This document shows positions 54,590 to 64,000 of a stretch of DNA of 64,000 nucleotides, piece after piece. Both the position numbers and the translations under genes were made by a program. Position 1 is the stretch's first letter, and every line of letters begins with the position of its first letter. A model generated the notes under the pieces. That model was not told the DNA's origin and ran no database searches. It saw only the letters and a list, made by a program, of their open reading frames with translations. The stretch is from Cordylochernes scorpioides (Eukaryota; Arthropoda; Arachnida; Pseudoscorpiones; Chernetidae). The stretch is taken from NCBI GenBank assembly GCA_030710605.1, contig CP092870.1, positions 20,312,684 through 20,376,683 on the forward strand. Reading direction: 5' to 3'.

Positions 54590-54960
54590 CAGGTATTTCT
54601 ATCGCGTATTAGCATCTGGTTGGTTCACCAAATCAGGTGACCCAGGACAGATGGTACAGGGGCAGCAGACATCAGTCAGGGTTTTCACGGTCAGTAGAGA
54701 GCGAACAGCAGAAGATGAGCAGGGCTCACAGTTCAGTCCCGACTTCACACTTGTGTATCTCCCATCTCCTTCAGGAGATTTCACGAACCCCCCGTCGAAC
54801 GTTATGCATATCTCAAATCATCCATGGTTTGAAAACCAACTTATTTTCATTCTTTTGTTTGGGGGCTTCTTGTTTCCTAAATCCATCGTGAGTCCTGTCT
54901 TCTTTAACAGAAGGGAAACTGATTGGCCATCGACAGCAAAAACCAGGTGGTAGGTACCGA
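54590..54960 (+). other. Unassigned, less AT-rich stretch
   Basis: Overlapping open frames on both strands lie in locally balanced sequence, including plus-strand VQGQQTSVRVFTVSRERTAE (from 54651) and minus-strand YTSVKSGLNCEPCSSSAVRS (from 54784). I recognise no domain and cannot choose a strand. A decayed mobile element is the simplest reading. Confidence 0.35.
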
Positions 54961-55495
54961 TTGACAGTCTAACTCGAAGGAATGTATTTCTCCCTTATTA
55001 ATGGACTTTCGAGATAACGACATATATATATATATTTATTTATTTATTAAGTAGTATTATATAATTTCGCATATATATAGTATCGCGCGCGTTATGAGAA
55101 TTTCAAGATTTATAAAATTTGTTATTTAGTTTAAACATGTGAGGTTTTTTTTTATTTTTTGTAATAAATAATAACAAAAAAAATGGATAGAGCCAAAATA
55201 CAATTTTAAAAATTAAAATTTTAGCAATCAGAAGATATCTTTACAAAAACAAATTTTCTTACAATTTCAACTTCAATGACTTTAAAAATTTCACTGTGAG
55301 CTTTTAATTAACTTTTGAATGAATATTCAAACTTGTTTTCTCCGGTAACTTTAAAATCGAAAATTTATTCATAAAAATTAACTGTCTCCCTCTGGGTGAG
55401 TAGAATTTGCTTGTGATGTTAATTTTAACATACATATATTGAATTTTAAGTTGATAACATGAAACGCAATCCAATACATATAAATGAATGATCTA
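54961..55495. other. AT-rich spacer
   Basis: No gene recognised. A short (TA)n run lies at about 55022. Confidence 0.55.
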
Positions 55496-55496
55496 C

Positions 55497-55870
55497 AGGG
55501 TGATCCAAAAGTCCCGAACAACTTTAAAAATTAATAACTCCGCGAATATTTGCGCTAGAGCAATGCGGTAAACACCATTGTGTTCAGGATGCAATGGGAT
55601 TTTTTATGGCAAATAATGAAAAATTCGAAATTGATTTTAGTTACAACTTTATTCACTAGATGGCGCCCTACCAGAATCAGCGATTCAGCGGCTAAATTGT
55701 TTGATAAATTGAAAAATATAACTGAACGACACGTATTTTTACTTTTTGAATACCAGGAAAGAACCCTAATAATATCAAATGGTAAATTAATAAAACACCA
55801 TTTCGCCAAAAGTTAGAAGAAATGGTTAACGATTTTTAAATACAATCTGAGATATGTAAAATAGGTATAT
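55497..55870 (+). mobile_element. Remnant with a mariner-type end
   Basis: CAGGGTGATCCAAAAGTCCCG resembles the terminal repeat of several mariner-like elements. The following 370 bp has no transposase motif, and I found no matching right end. A 78-codon frame (55580-55816) is not recognised. Confidence 0.4.
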
Positions 55871-56069
55871 GCAAATTAAAACATGTAGCAAAAAAAAACT
55901 GATATTTTAGATACGGTTTGCTGGAATCCTCTCAGCTATTTATATTTCGAAAATAATAATTTTCATTTTTTTTAAATTCAACTTTCTCTCAGTATAGATT
56001 ATATTTATTTTAATTCATTTGAAAAATATTTATCTATCTCTGATGATTTATTTTACTCTGGAATGCCGT

Positions 56070-56212
56070 TGTTGTTTTTGTCGTGTCCAATAAAGAGCCT
56101 CAGATTCTTTTCGTTTGGCCAACAAAAAATGTCCAATTTATATACACATGTATTCTTACATAATGAGACTTTAAAGAATGCAAATAATCTTCATCTATTT
56201 ACATACACAACA
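56070..56212 (-). repeat. Gypsy 3' LTR
   Basis: On the minus strand it begins TGTTGTGTATG just after the polypurine tract AAGGGGGGAGATG. About 143 bp, clearly related to 60316-60454 but with many substitutions, so the insertion is old. Confidence 0.8.
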
Positions 56213-56219
56213 CATCTCC

Positions 56220-59200
56220 CCCCTTAATAATACTCCAGTCGGTCTGGGGGTTTCCTGGCTCTCTGAGGTCTAGGACTGCGGATGGGCACTTGCACAGCGG
56301 CAGCCTCCGGTTTTGGAGTGCAAGAGGGCACGTGCACAGCAACAGGCCCTGGTATAGGAGTGCAAGAGGGTACGTGCACAGAAGCAGTCTCCTCCTTGTT
56401 TCCTGATGTAACCTCTGGAACCTCCTCTTCACTTTATTTCTGACTTCCACCTACAGGCTTCTCTCCTGATGTTCGAGGAAGTATCAAATTTCTTGTCTCC
56501 ACTTGTTTCTTTTCACAGGTCGCAATTGATTGATATGCCTCTTATACACGACGCCCTCGCAACTTATAAGGTAGTGACGGAAGTTTTACCGTTTAGGTCC
56601 AGTTGCATAGTTGCGGAAATAAACCTCGCAACCTGTAGTAAACTGCTTCTGCCTTCTTACGGCCTCATGAAATACCTCTCGCGGATTTCTCATTTTGGTA
56701 TTAAATTCAAGAATCTTAAACTTCTCTTCATTAACAGTTCCGCCGGGGAATTCCTTTATTACAGTTTGGGGAAATGCTCTATGAGCAAATAGGAAACTTT
56801 GTAGATTCGTCTCTAAATCATCCTTCCCATTATTCTTTCTCAAAAGGCTTTTAAACTCTCTTACATATCTCTCAGCTAAACCATTTGTACTAGGATTATA
56901 CGGACTGGTCTTAGTGTGCCGTATACCATTCATTTTGGTAAATTGCTCGAATTCGCCGGAGACAAACTGTCTTCCGTTATCTGTAACAAAATATTAGGGC
57001 AATCCAATTCTGGCGAGAATTTCTCTAAGATGACTTATAATCGTTTTTCTGGTGATATCTTTGATGATAAAAATTTCTATCCACTTTGAGTATGCGTCCA
57101 CGAGAACCAAAAACATTCTTTCCATGAACGGACCCGCTAGATCAAGATGAAGTCGATGCCACGTTTTTCGGGCCAAGTCCATTCCGAGATGGTAGCCGGG
57201 GGCATGCTTGCCGATTCTTGGCATACTCTACATTCTCTAGTTAACTCTTTGATGTTACTGTCTATGCCTGGCCACCAGAAAATACCGTCTGGCAATCATC
57301 TTCATTTTAACAATCCCCATGTGTATTTCATGCAAGTCATTTAAAATTAAAGATCTTAATTTTTGGGGAATTACCACTCTTTCACGCCATTGAAAACAAT
57401 CAAACTCCAAACTCAATTCCTCATTGATCTTATAATAAGGAGCTAGTGGGTTTTCCCTCAGTGCCCTTGTGAATTTCCACATACAGACACACAGTTGCCT
57501 TCTCTAACATTCCTTAATACTATAGACAGTATTTTATCTCGGGACGTCTCATATGCCACCTCCCTAAAAGAGAACGGTACCTCATTCAACTTCCTGAGAA
57601 GAAGTACCTGGTCTTCATCAAGAAACTCCCTGACACTCGATTCTAAAGGAAGACGTGACAATGCGTCAACATTGGAATTATCACTACTTTTTCGAAACTC
57701 CTCAGTAAAATTAAATGCAGCTAATTTTAAGGACCATCTTTTAATTCTGGATGCTGCACATATGGGAATTGGTTTCTGAGGTGAAAATATATGAATTAAG
57801 GGTCGGTTGTCTGTGTCTAATACGAATTTTCGTCCCAGTAAGTATTGTCTTGATTTCTCATCGCCATAAGTTATGCTCAACGCTTCCTTTTCTAGTTGAG
57901 AGTACCGTTTTTCCGCTTCAGTTAATGTTCTAGAAGCAAAAGCTATAGGGCATTCTTCCTTTCTATCATTTCTATGACTCAGAATTACGCCAAGTCCATA
58001 GTCCATTAATAATGATTTACATTTTTTAAATAACATTCGATATTTTTCGTCCAATTCCATCTACAATTTTTATTCAAAAGTTGATAGAATAGCGCTAAAA
58101 TGTTTGCTATATTCTTTATGAATCTATAATAATAAATTAAGAGTCCTGTGAAAGATCTTAATTACGAAACATTCTTTAGGTTCAGGCGCCTCTATCACTG
58201 CTTTAATTATATTTTCTAAGGGATGCAGTCCATATTTATCCATTTTAAACCCTAAAAATTCCACCGATTTCTTTTTGAATTTACATTTATATCTGTTTAA
58301 ATTTAAACCTTTTTCTAGCAATCATCTAAACACTAGATCCAACTTTTGTTCATGATCTTCAAAGTCTTTTCCTGCAACCAAAATATTAACTATGTAGCAG
58401 GCCACACCTGGCAAATCAGAAAATAGGCCTTCTATAATCCTCTGAAATTTATTTGGTGCTACCGCTACGTCATATGGTAGTCTTTTATAAGAAAACAACC
58501 TCTTTGTTGTGTTTATATCAAAAACAGCTTTGGATTCTTCCGCTAACATTACTTGTAAGTAAGCCTGTGATAGGTCTAGAGTCGAAAGTACGGTGCTTGT
58601 AGATAATTTTGAAAAGATCTCATCGATCGATGGAATGGGATACCTATCTAATTCTATTGCTTTATTAGCTGTACATCTAAAATCACCACATATCCTTACA
58701 CTACCATCCTTTTTTGATGCCGGTTCTATTGGAGCGGTCCAATATGCATGAACTATAGGTTATAAAATGCAAGAATTCACTAAATGATCAATTTCATTAT
58801 CTACTTTGTTTTTTGGAGAGAAAGGTAAACTTCTGGCCTTACAAAACACAGGAGTCACATCCTTTTTTAAATTAAAATTTATTCTAACGTCCTTCAGACA
58901 GCCCAAATATTTGTTAAACAAATCTGCATACCTATCCATCATATTTTTATATATTTAAATATATTTCTATTATATTCATTATTCAAAATTTTAATGCTAA
59001 ACAATATAGAATAATCAAGTTTCATCTGTTTAAGCCATTCTCTTCCTAATAAAATTACCTGGAATTTTTCATTTACAACTATTAATCGTAAATATTGGTT
59101 GGCTTCTTTTACAAAAACATTTCTTTGATCTATAATCTCTATAGATTTATAACAAAAGGATTTTAATCTTAAATTTGTTGGAAATAATCTTTTACCTTGC

Positions 59201-59472
59201 CAATAATTCTTATAAATATCTTTAGGTATTAACGTAACTGGACTTCCTGTATCTATTGTAAAGCACAAAGAATAATCATCTACTGTTAAATTTATTGTGG
59301 CATCAGTTTCGCCCTGTACAGAATATATAGAGTCCTCTTCTACAAATTTACATCCCCACATTCTTTTACTAGCTTTGCAGACCCTACTTAAATGACCCAG
59401 TTTATTACATTTTAAAACAAGTCTTTGTTCTATGAGGTAAAACAGATGCCACGTGTGAATGTCTTTCACCAC
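56220..59472 (-). pseudogene. Gypsy pol: protease, RT, RNase H, integrase (broken)
   Basis: In order on the minus strand: retroviral-type protease with FTIDTGSPVTLI (about 59240); RT from KARSLPFSPKNK (58850) through ICGDFR and FSYKRLPYDVAVAPNKFQRI to the active-site region near 58380, which reads YIVNILVAG where the family has YxDDI; RNase H with CPIAFASRTLTEAEKRYSQL and SNVDALSRL (57980-57650); integrase zinc region (H/C motifs, 57300-57180) and core with LDLAGPF, VTDNGRQF and STNGLAERYVRE (57150-56860). The C-terminus ends RKPPDRLEYY near 56225, as in other Gypsy elements, preceded by repeated VHVPSCTP units. At least six stops or frame changes interrupt it. Loss of the RT Asp pair confirms it is inactive. 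Confidence 0.88.
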
Positions 59473-60120
59473 ATCTATAACACACTATTTTGCATTTGCC
59501 ACTTTGCCTGAAAGGCCTATACTGCGCCGTACTATTATTGTACTCGCCCTTTTTATCCTTTCAATTCACAGGGGATATATTGGCCACCAATTTATCTTGT
59601 AATTCTCTTGTATTTTTCTCCGCCAATTCGAACGAGATCGCCACTGCAAAAACTTTATCCAGGGTGACATCGTCGTCCTCTTGTAGTAGCTTCTTTTGCA
59701 GGATTTCCGACTTGATTCCAGCCACAAAACGGTCTCGCATCATGGTTCCCAACATATCGACGAAATTACAATTTATTGCCAAATGTTTCAATTCTCTAAG
59801 ATATTCCGAAATTGATTCTCCTTCCTGTTGAATTCTCTTTAAAAATCTGCATCGCTGTGGTATCACTTTCTTCTTTGGATCCAAATGCAGCTTAATTTTT
59901 TGAATGATACTATCATAGGGTTGATCTTTCATTAGACCAGGAAGAAAATGTCGTTTCTCTGCTTCAAAGATTCAGAATCTGGTAGCGAGGTAAAAATCAG
60001 CACTTTAATCTCCTTCTTCAGATGCCAAAAAGAAAGCCTCAAATTTTTGTACAAAAAGATCGAAGTGTCCTCCACTGGGCTATAGCATCTAAAAGGTATT
60101 ATTAACTTTGAACTTGTCAT
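59400..60120 (-). pseudogene. Gypsy gag (broken)
   Basis: A possible start ATG is at 60120. The best-preserved part (59932-59561) reads KLHLDPKKKVIPQRCRFLKR and ESISEYLRELKHLA, typical of Gypsy gag. Two zinc knuckles follow in different frames (CYRCGERHSH near 59480 and CNKLGHLSRVC near 59400). Frame changes separate the three parts. Confidence 0.8.
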
Positions 60121-60315
60121 GCTGATATTTTCTACTCCTTTGTTTTCTTGATTCAGATAGTTTAAAAGATGTAATCTTAACCCATTTTCTTATTTTTCCT
60201 CTCCATAATCCGAGAGTCAGATTTGTTTAAAAGATGTAGTTGTTATACTTGCATAGACGCCGTTTTCCTCAGCTTTTTACTGGCTCTGTAGATCGCGCAT
60301 CCTCGTCGCCACTTT

Positions 60316-60454
60316 TGTTGTGTCGTAATTAGACGTACAAGAGCTCAAACTTGACCATGGCCAACAACAAATGTCCAATTTATATACACATATATTTTTA
60401 CATAATGAGGCTTTAAATAATACAAATAATATTTATCTATTCACATAAACAACA
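60316..60454 (-). repeat. Gypsy 5' LTR
   Basis: On the minus strand it begins TGTTGTTTATG and ends ACGACACAACA. It is followed after AAAG by TGGCGACGAGGATGCGCG, a common leader just after Gypsy 5' LTRs and the likely primer-binding region. Confidence 0.78.
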
Positions 60455-62500
60455 GTTAATATATAGCGAGAAGAGTAGAGGACTGAGCACAGATCCCTGA
60501 GGTACACCAGCCCATGTTCTTCGGTCCTTGGAAAATGTTTCATTGACCCGAACCTTTATCCTTCTTCCCCTTAAGAAGTCTGCAATCCAGATTGAGTTTT
60601 TCCTCTTACTCCGATGTTGTGCAGCTTTTCAAATAATTTCTACACTCGAACAAAAGCTGAGGTCATATCCAGGAATACGGCCGTTGTCTTCTTTGGTGGT
60701 TTTTCCTAGAAATCTATTATTGATTGACAGAACTATAACAGTTTATCAGTTGTACAGTGTCTGGATCTTTAGGCAGTTTGGTAGAAGTTTATTTTATTAT
60801 TGTTAGTGAGCCAGACTATGAGCCTAGAGTGGATAATTCATTCTGTTATTTTACAAAATATGCTTGTAAGAGCAATTGGCCGATAGTTCTTGCATTCCTT
60901 AGCATCTTTGTTTGGTTTCAGTATTGGCACTATAATTGATATCTTCCAATTCTTTGGTAGTTTACCAGTTTTCCATGAAATGTTCAGTATTCGTAGGAGT
61001 TGATTTTTAGCTTCGTCTCCAAAGTGTTTAATCATTTGACCAAAGATTAGAGCATCTCCAGGTGACATCTTGGATTTAACTTTCCTATTGATGAATTTAG
61101 CTCATTCAGTGTGAAGTCTCTCGAGTAAATATCTTGTTGATTGTAATTTCTTGCTTGTTTAACTAACTTGTTTATATTATTTTTTTAGAGTCCTGCCTTC
61201 ATTCGTATAGCTGAGTCTGGAAGTGCTCGAAAGATATTCAGAAATTGTGTCAGCCATCTGTTTGTTCGTTCTCGCTGTTCATATCGGTTAGAGTATTGGA
61301 GGATTAGTGTGGTTTTGAGTTTTATTACACTAATTATATTCCAGTGATGGCTTTCCTTTTTTGGATCCATTTTCTTTGCAGAATTTTGCCCAGTTTTCTT
61401 GTTTGAATATCCAAATTTCTTGTTATATTTTGTGACTAATTTCAATGAGTTCCTTTATGATTTCTTCTGTTTTATTTGTTTTAAGAAGTTCATTGATATT
61501 GTCTCTCTCTGCAATCATTGCCTCGATATTGTGGTCCTTCCAGTAAAGTATTCACAGGTCTTTACGTCTACCTCTAGGTATCGATACTTTTGCAGCTTTG
61601 GATATTTTCAAAAAGAATTTTACCAAGTTTTTGTCAATCGTTCTGTGATTCAATTCTCCATTGCACAGTTCTTCAAGCTTTTCTGTATTTTTTTTCCAGT
61701 GTTCTTTTATTCTGTTGAAACTTCTCAATTTTGATTTTTAGGGTTGGTAAAATTGGTCTGTGGTCACTGATTGCACTTTTCAGAATTTCCTTTGTGTTGT
61801 GGGTGCGATGTTGTAATTTATCGCTGTGATGTCTATTGCGGATTCTGTGCCTGTGGACTTGGATATATAGGTGTTCTTTTCGTTATTTAACGGCGTAAGG
61901 TCGAGGTCGGTTAGCATGTCCTCAACCTGCTGACCTTTGTTATCCTGGAAAGGTGATCCCCAAGTTGGTCTTTCGGCGTTAAAATCACCAAGTATGATTG
62001 CGATATCCGAAGACGCTTCACTTAATGTCTCTATCAGGCCTGTATTGATGCTAGTATTATCGTGGTCATAAACATTTATGATTGGAATTGTTTTATCTGT
62101 AAGATAGATTTCTATTGCCTGAGCTTCTCTCGTGCTTTCTCTAGGCTTACTCTTATTATAGGCGATTTCCTTAAATTTGATTTCTAGAGTTTTAATCAAA
62201 ACGGCAAGTCCTCCTCCGAATTTTTCCGGTCTGTCCATTCGTAGTTTTGTATAATCTTTGATATTGAATCTCATATTCTGATTCAATTTTGTCTCCTGAG
62301 GACAATTAATAGGTACATTGTTGTCACAGAGAAGACAAGTCAGCTCTTTATTTTCCTCTGGGTACCATTTATATTGAGTTGTAGTAGATTGAATTGTGTC
62401 CTCGTAGTAGATTTCTCATCATGAGCTCGAGCTGCAGCTCCTGACGCGGCGGTTACCCCGGACGCGGTAGCATTACTGGAGATATCAGTTTTGCTCTTCA
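60455..62500 (-). pseudogene. LINE (non-LTR retrotransposon), endonuclease plus partial RT, broken
   Basis: On the minus strand an APE-type endonuclease begins near 62390 (LLQLNINGTQRKIKELT), continues with QETKLNQN, GGGLAVLIK, IILGDFNAERPTWGS and TESAIDITAI (to about 61780). After frame breaks, the reverse transcriptase N-terminal part follows: LRILNISWKTGKLPKNWK, VPILKPNKDAKECKNYRPIA (61000-60840), then shifted pieces with VFLDMTSAF and WAGVPQGSVLSPLLFAIY (to about 60470). Sequence is lost right after that motif, so the RT catalytic YADD region and 3' end are missing where the Gypsy element starts. Jockey/R1/I-like by motif style; the clade is not certain. Confidence 0.85.
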
Positions 62501-62625
62501 TTTGAAAATGGGTGCCGTTGCAACGTTAGTCATCTTGTAAACGAACCAGAATTTGGTCAAATATTCCAAGGGTCCAGGGGGGAACCGCAAGGAGGTGTGG
62601 TAGGACTTCTCCCCTTCCCCCTGGA

Positions 62626-63590
62626 ATGCCGTCACTACAGGATAAAGCACTCTTGGTGAATTGTTTTAATTGTGATTCAGAATATGCCACTGAAACTTTA
62701 CGAGCGTTTCGTTCCTTTAAAGATTTTCGAAGCGGTAAAGGACCAATGAGTTGCTACTCTCTAAAGCGATTGATTAAAAGTTTTGAGGAAACTGGATCTC
62801 TGGAAGCAAAACCTCGGAGTGGAAGACCATCGACATGCAAGTCAGTGGCTGTTACGGTTTTGCAGAATGCTGAAGCTATTGAAACGTTATCCACGTATGG
62901 AGAAGTAAGTGCTAGACAAGTTTCTCGACAAACGGGGATTTCGTATGGAACAGTTTGGAGAGAACACACATTTAGAATTTTTCTATAAAAATATCCTAAC
63001 AAAATTCAATGTTTTCACGAGTTGAAAGTCAGCAATTTTGAGAAGCGTCAAGAATTCGCTGCATGGGTTTTCTGGCAAATTGATATTGATGAAAACTGGC
63101 TGTCAAATGTTCTAAGAACAGATGATGCTCACTTTTATCTAAAGGGAGAATTTAACATTCAAAACTGCCTCATTTTGGCAACAGAAAACCCTAGGATTTT
63201 TACAGAAATACCACTTCATCAGCACAGAGTTACAGTTTTGTGTGGGTTCACTTCTTCTTTTATTATTGGGCCATTTTTCTTTGAAAAAATCAATAAAAGA
63301 ACTTTTAAAACCGTTTTTGTAACTGGTGAACGTTATGTTCAACTTTTGAGAGAAAAGGTTATTCCCATATTGCAGGACAGACAGGTACTAAGCGAAATAA
63401 CATTCTTGCAAGATGGAGGACCTACTCATATCTCCCGCGGTGCCAAACAATTGCTGAAGGATACGTTCGGTGAAATTCGTTGATAAGTCGCCACTCTATA
63501 TACCAGTGGCCCCCAATATCACCAGACTTGACGCCTTACAATTTCGGTTATGGGGGTACATTAAGTCGCGTTTTTATCGATGCCGGCCTA
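62626..63590 (+). pseudogene. Tc1/mariner-superfamily transposase of DUF4817 type, broken
   Basis: From the ATG at 62626 the N-terminal helix-turn-helix region reads YATETLRAFRSFKDFRSGKG and IKSFEETGSLEAKPRSGRPS, then VSARQVSRQTGISYGTVWR. TAA at 62986-62988 interrupts the same frame. It continues with LRTDDAHFYLKGEFNIQNC (first Asp), VTVLCGFTSSFIIGPFFF, and ITFLQDGGPTHISRGAKQLL (second Asp), then TGA at 63481. Later pieces (WPPISPDLT, LWGYIKSRFYRCRPTTL) fall in changed frames. This resembles the transposase family common in arthropod genomes that carries the DUF4817 domain. Inactive; no terminal repeats recognised. Confidence 0.8.
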
Positions 63591-64000
63591 CCACATTGGC
63601 CATGTTGAATGCTTCTATCAGATGGCACGTTTTATAAATTTCAACTATTTAATTGTGACCATTCTGTCATCTATCGTCTTCAGGCGGTGTTTGAGAATGA
63701 AGGGCGCCACATTGAGCAAGGATTGTGAACTAATACAAGATAGAAGGCAGTTAACTCATGTGTTATATTTTGCAGCTCTTTGTTTTGGGTTATAGGAATA
63801 ATAAATGCTGTCCTCACATCTTGACTCTTTTTTTTTTCTGTAAACAGTAATTTTTTTTGTTTGTCATTTGCCCACATTTTATATTATGTCGTGCAGGCCA
63901 AAGTGTTATAACTTCTCGAATAACACTGGTATACACAATTTTACCCCTTATGTTTAGTTTATCGCTTTTCGCTCATTATAAGAAATAGCATAAGGATTTA
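63591..64000. other. AT-rich end of window
   Basis: The 3' tail of the decayed transposase and AT-rich sequence. No gene or inverted end matching the left side was found. Confidence 0.5.

Larger units (their letters stand above)
56070..60454 (-). mobile_element. Ty3/Gypsy LTR retrotransposon, decayed, about 4.4 kb
   Basis: Two short (about 140-bp) diverged LTRs enclose gag, protease, reverse transcriptase, RNase H and integrase in that order, all on the minus strand. RNase H before integrase is the Ty3/Gypsy order. Every gene is broken by stops or frame changes. No target duplication is recognisable. The element lies against the truncated 3' side of the neighbouring LINE, which it may have interrupted. 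Confidence 0.92.

Overview
The window looks like AT-rich nuclear DNA from an invertebrate, most likely an arthropod. The evidence is intron-containing genes for small secreted glycine/tyrosine-rich proteins with the split-signal-peptide layout of arthropod cuticle genes, many (TA)n microsatellites, and a dense mix of Tc1/mariner, Helitron-like, Copia, Gypsy, LINE and foldback elements. I cannot name the species. There is no bacterial gene organisation, rRNA gene or CRISPR array. Host coding sequence is well under 1 kb; almost everything else recognisable is mobile DNA.

Host genes: three paralogous genes, all on the minus strand, lie about 24 kb apart (4152-6093, 26707-33977, 51838-53340). Each has a TATA box, a very short 5' UTR, a tiny first exon coding only 3 or 4 residues, a phase-0 intron inside the signal peptide, and a GC-rich second exon. 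The second exon codes the rest of the signal peptide, a conserved mature N-terminus and a GYGGYGAGN-type repeat tail. Each has an AATAAA signal about 35-40 nt after the stop. The products are probably secreted structural (cuticle-like) or antimicrobial-type glycine-rich proteins.

Layout: 1-4.1 kb holds three broken Tc1-like transposons. 4.1-6.1 kb is glycine-rich gene 1. 9.3-12.2 kb is a Helitron-like element with about 170-bp internal tandem repeats. 14.2-20.6 kb is a pair of inverted, LTR-like 0.8-kb repeats with a young Copia element between them (identical LTRs, 5-bp target duplication, one open frame, but the RNase H domain is missing). 20.7-22.0 kb is a dead mariner. 26.7-34.0 kb is glycine-rich gene 2, whose intron holds a Helentron deletion derivative with a PIF1-helicase tail fused to an endonuclease.

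From 29.7 to 48.8 kb a 9.5-kb unit is tandemly duplicated almost without change. The breakpoint cuts through the Helentron endonuclease and shows 3-bp microhomology. The unit carries the TATA box and first exon of gene 2 but not exon 2, so the gene now has two nearly identical alternative promoters and first exons. It also carries Helitron-like non-autonomous elements, palindromic foldback elements (one with a tRNA-like sequence in its loop) and a short TRIM-like repeat pair.

48.8-64 kb contains unassigned sequence, a possible solo LTR, a 0.5-kb foldback element, glycine-rich gene 3, more palindromic elements, a decayed Ty3/Gypsy element, a truncated LINE and a decayed transposase of the type I associate with DUF4817. 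The transposons appear to act independently; the only plausible functional interaction is promoter and first-exon duplication of gene 2 in an intron already enlarged by transposons.
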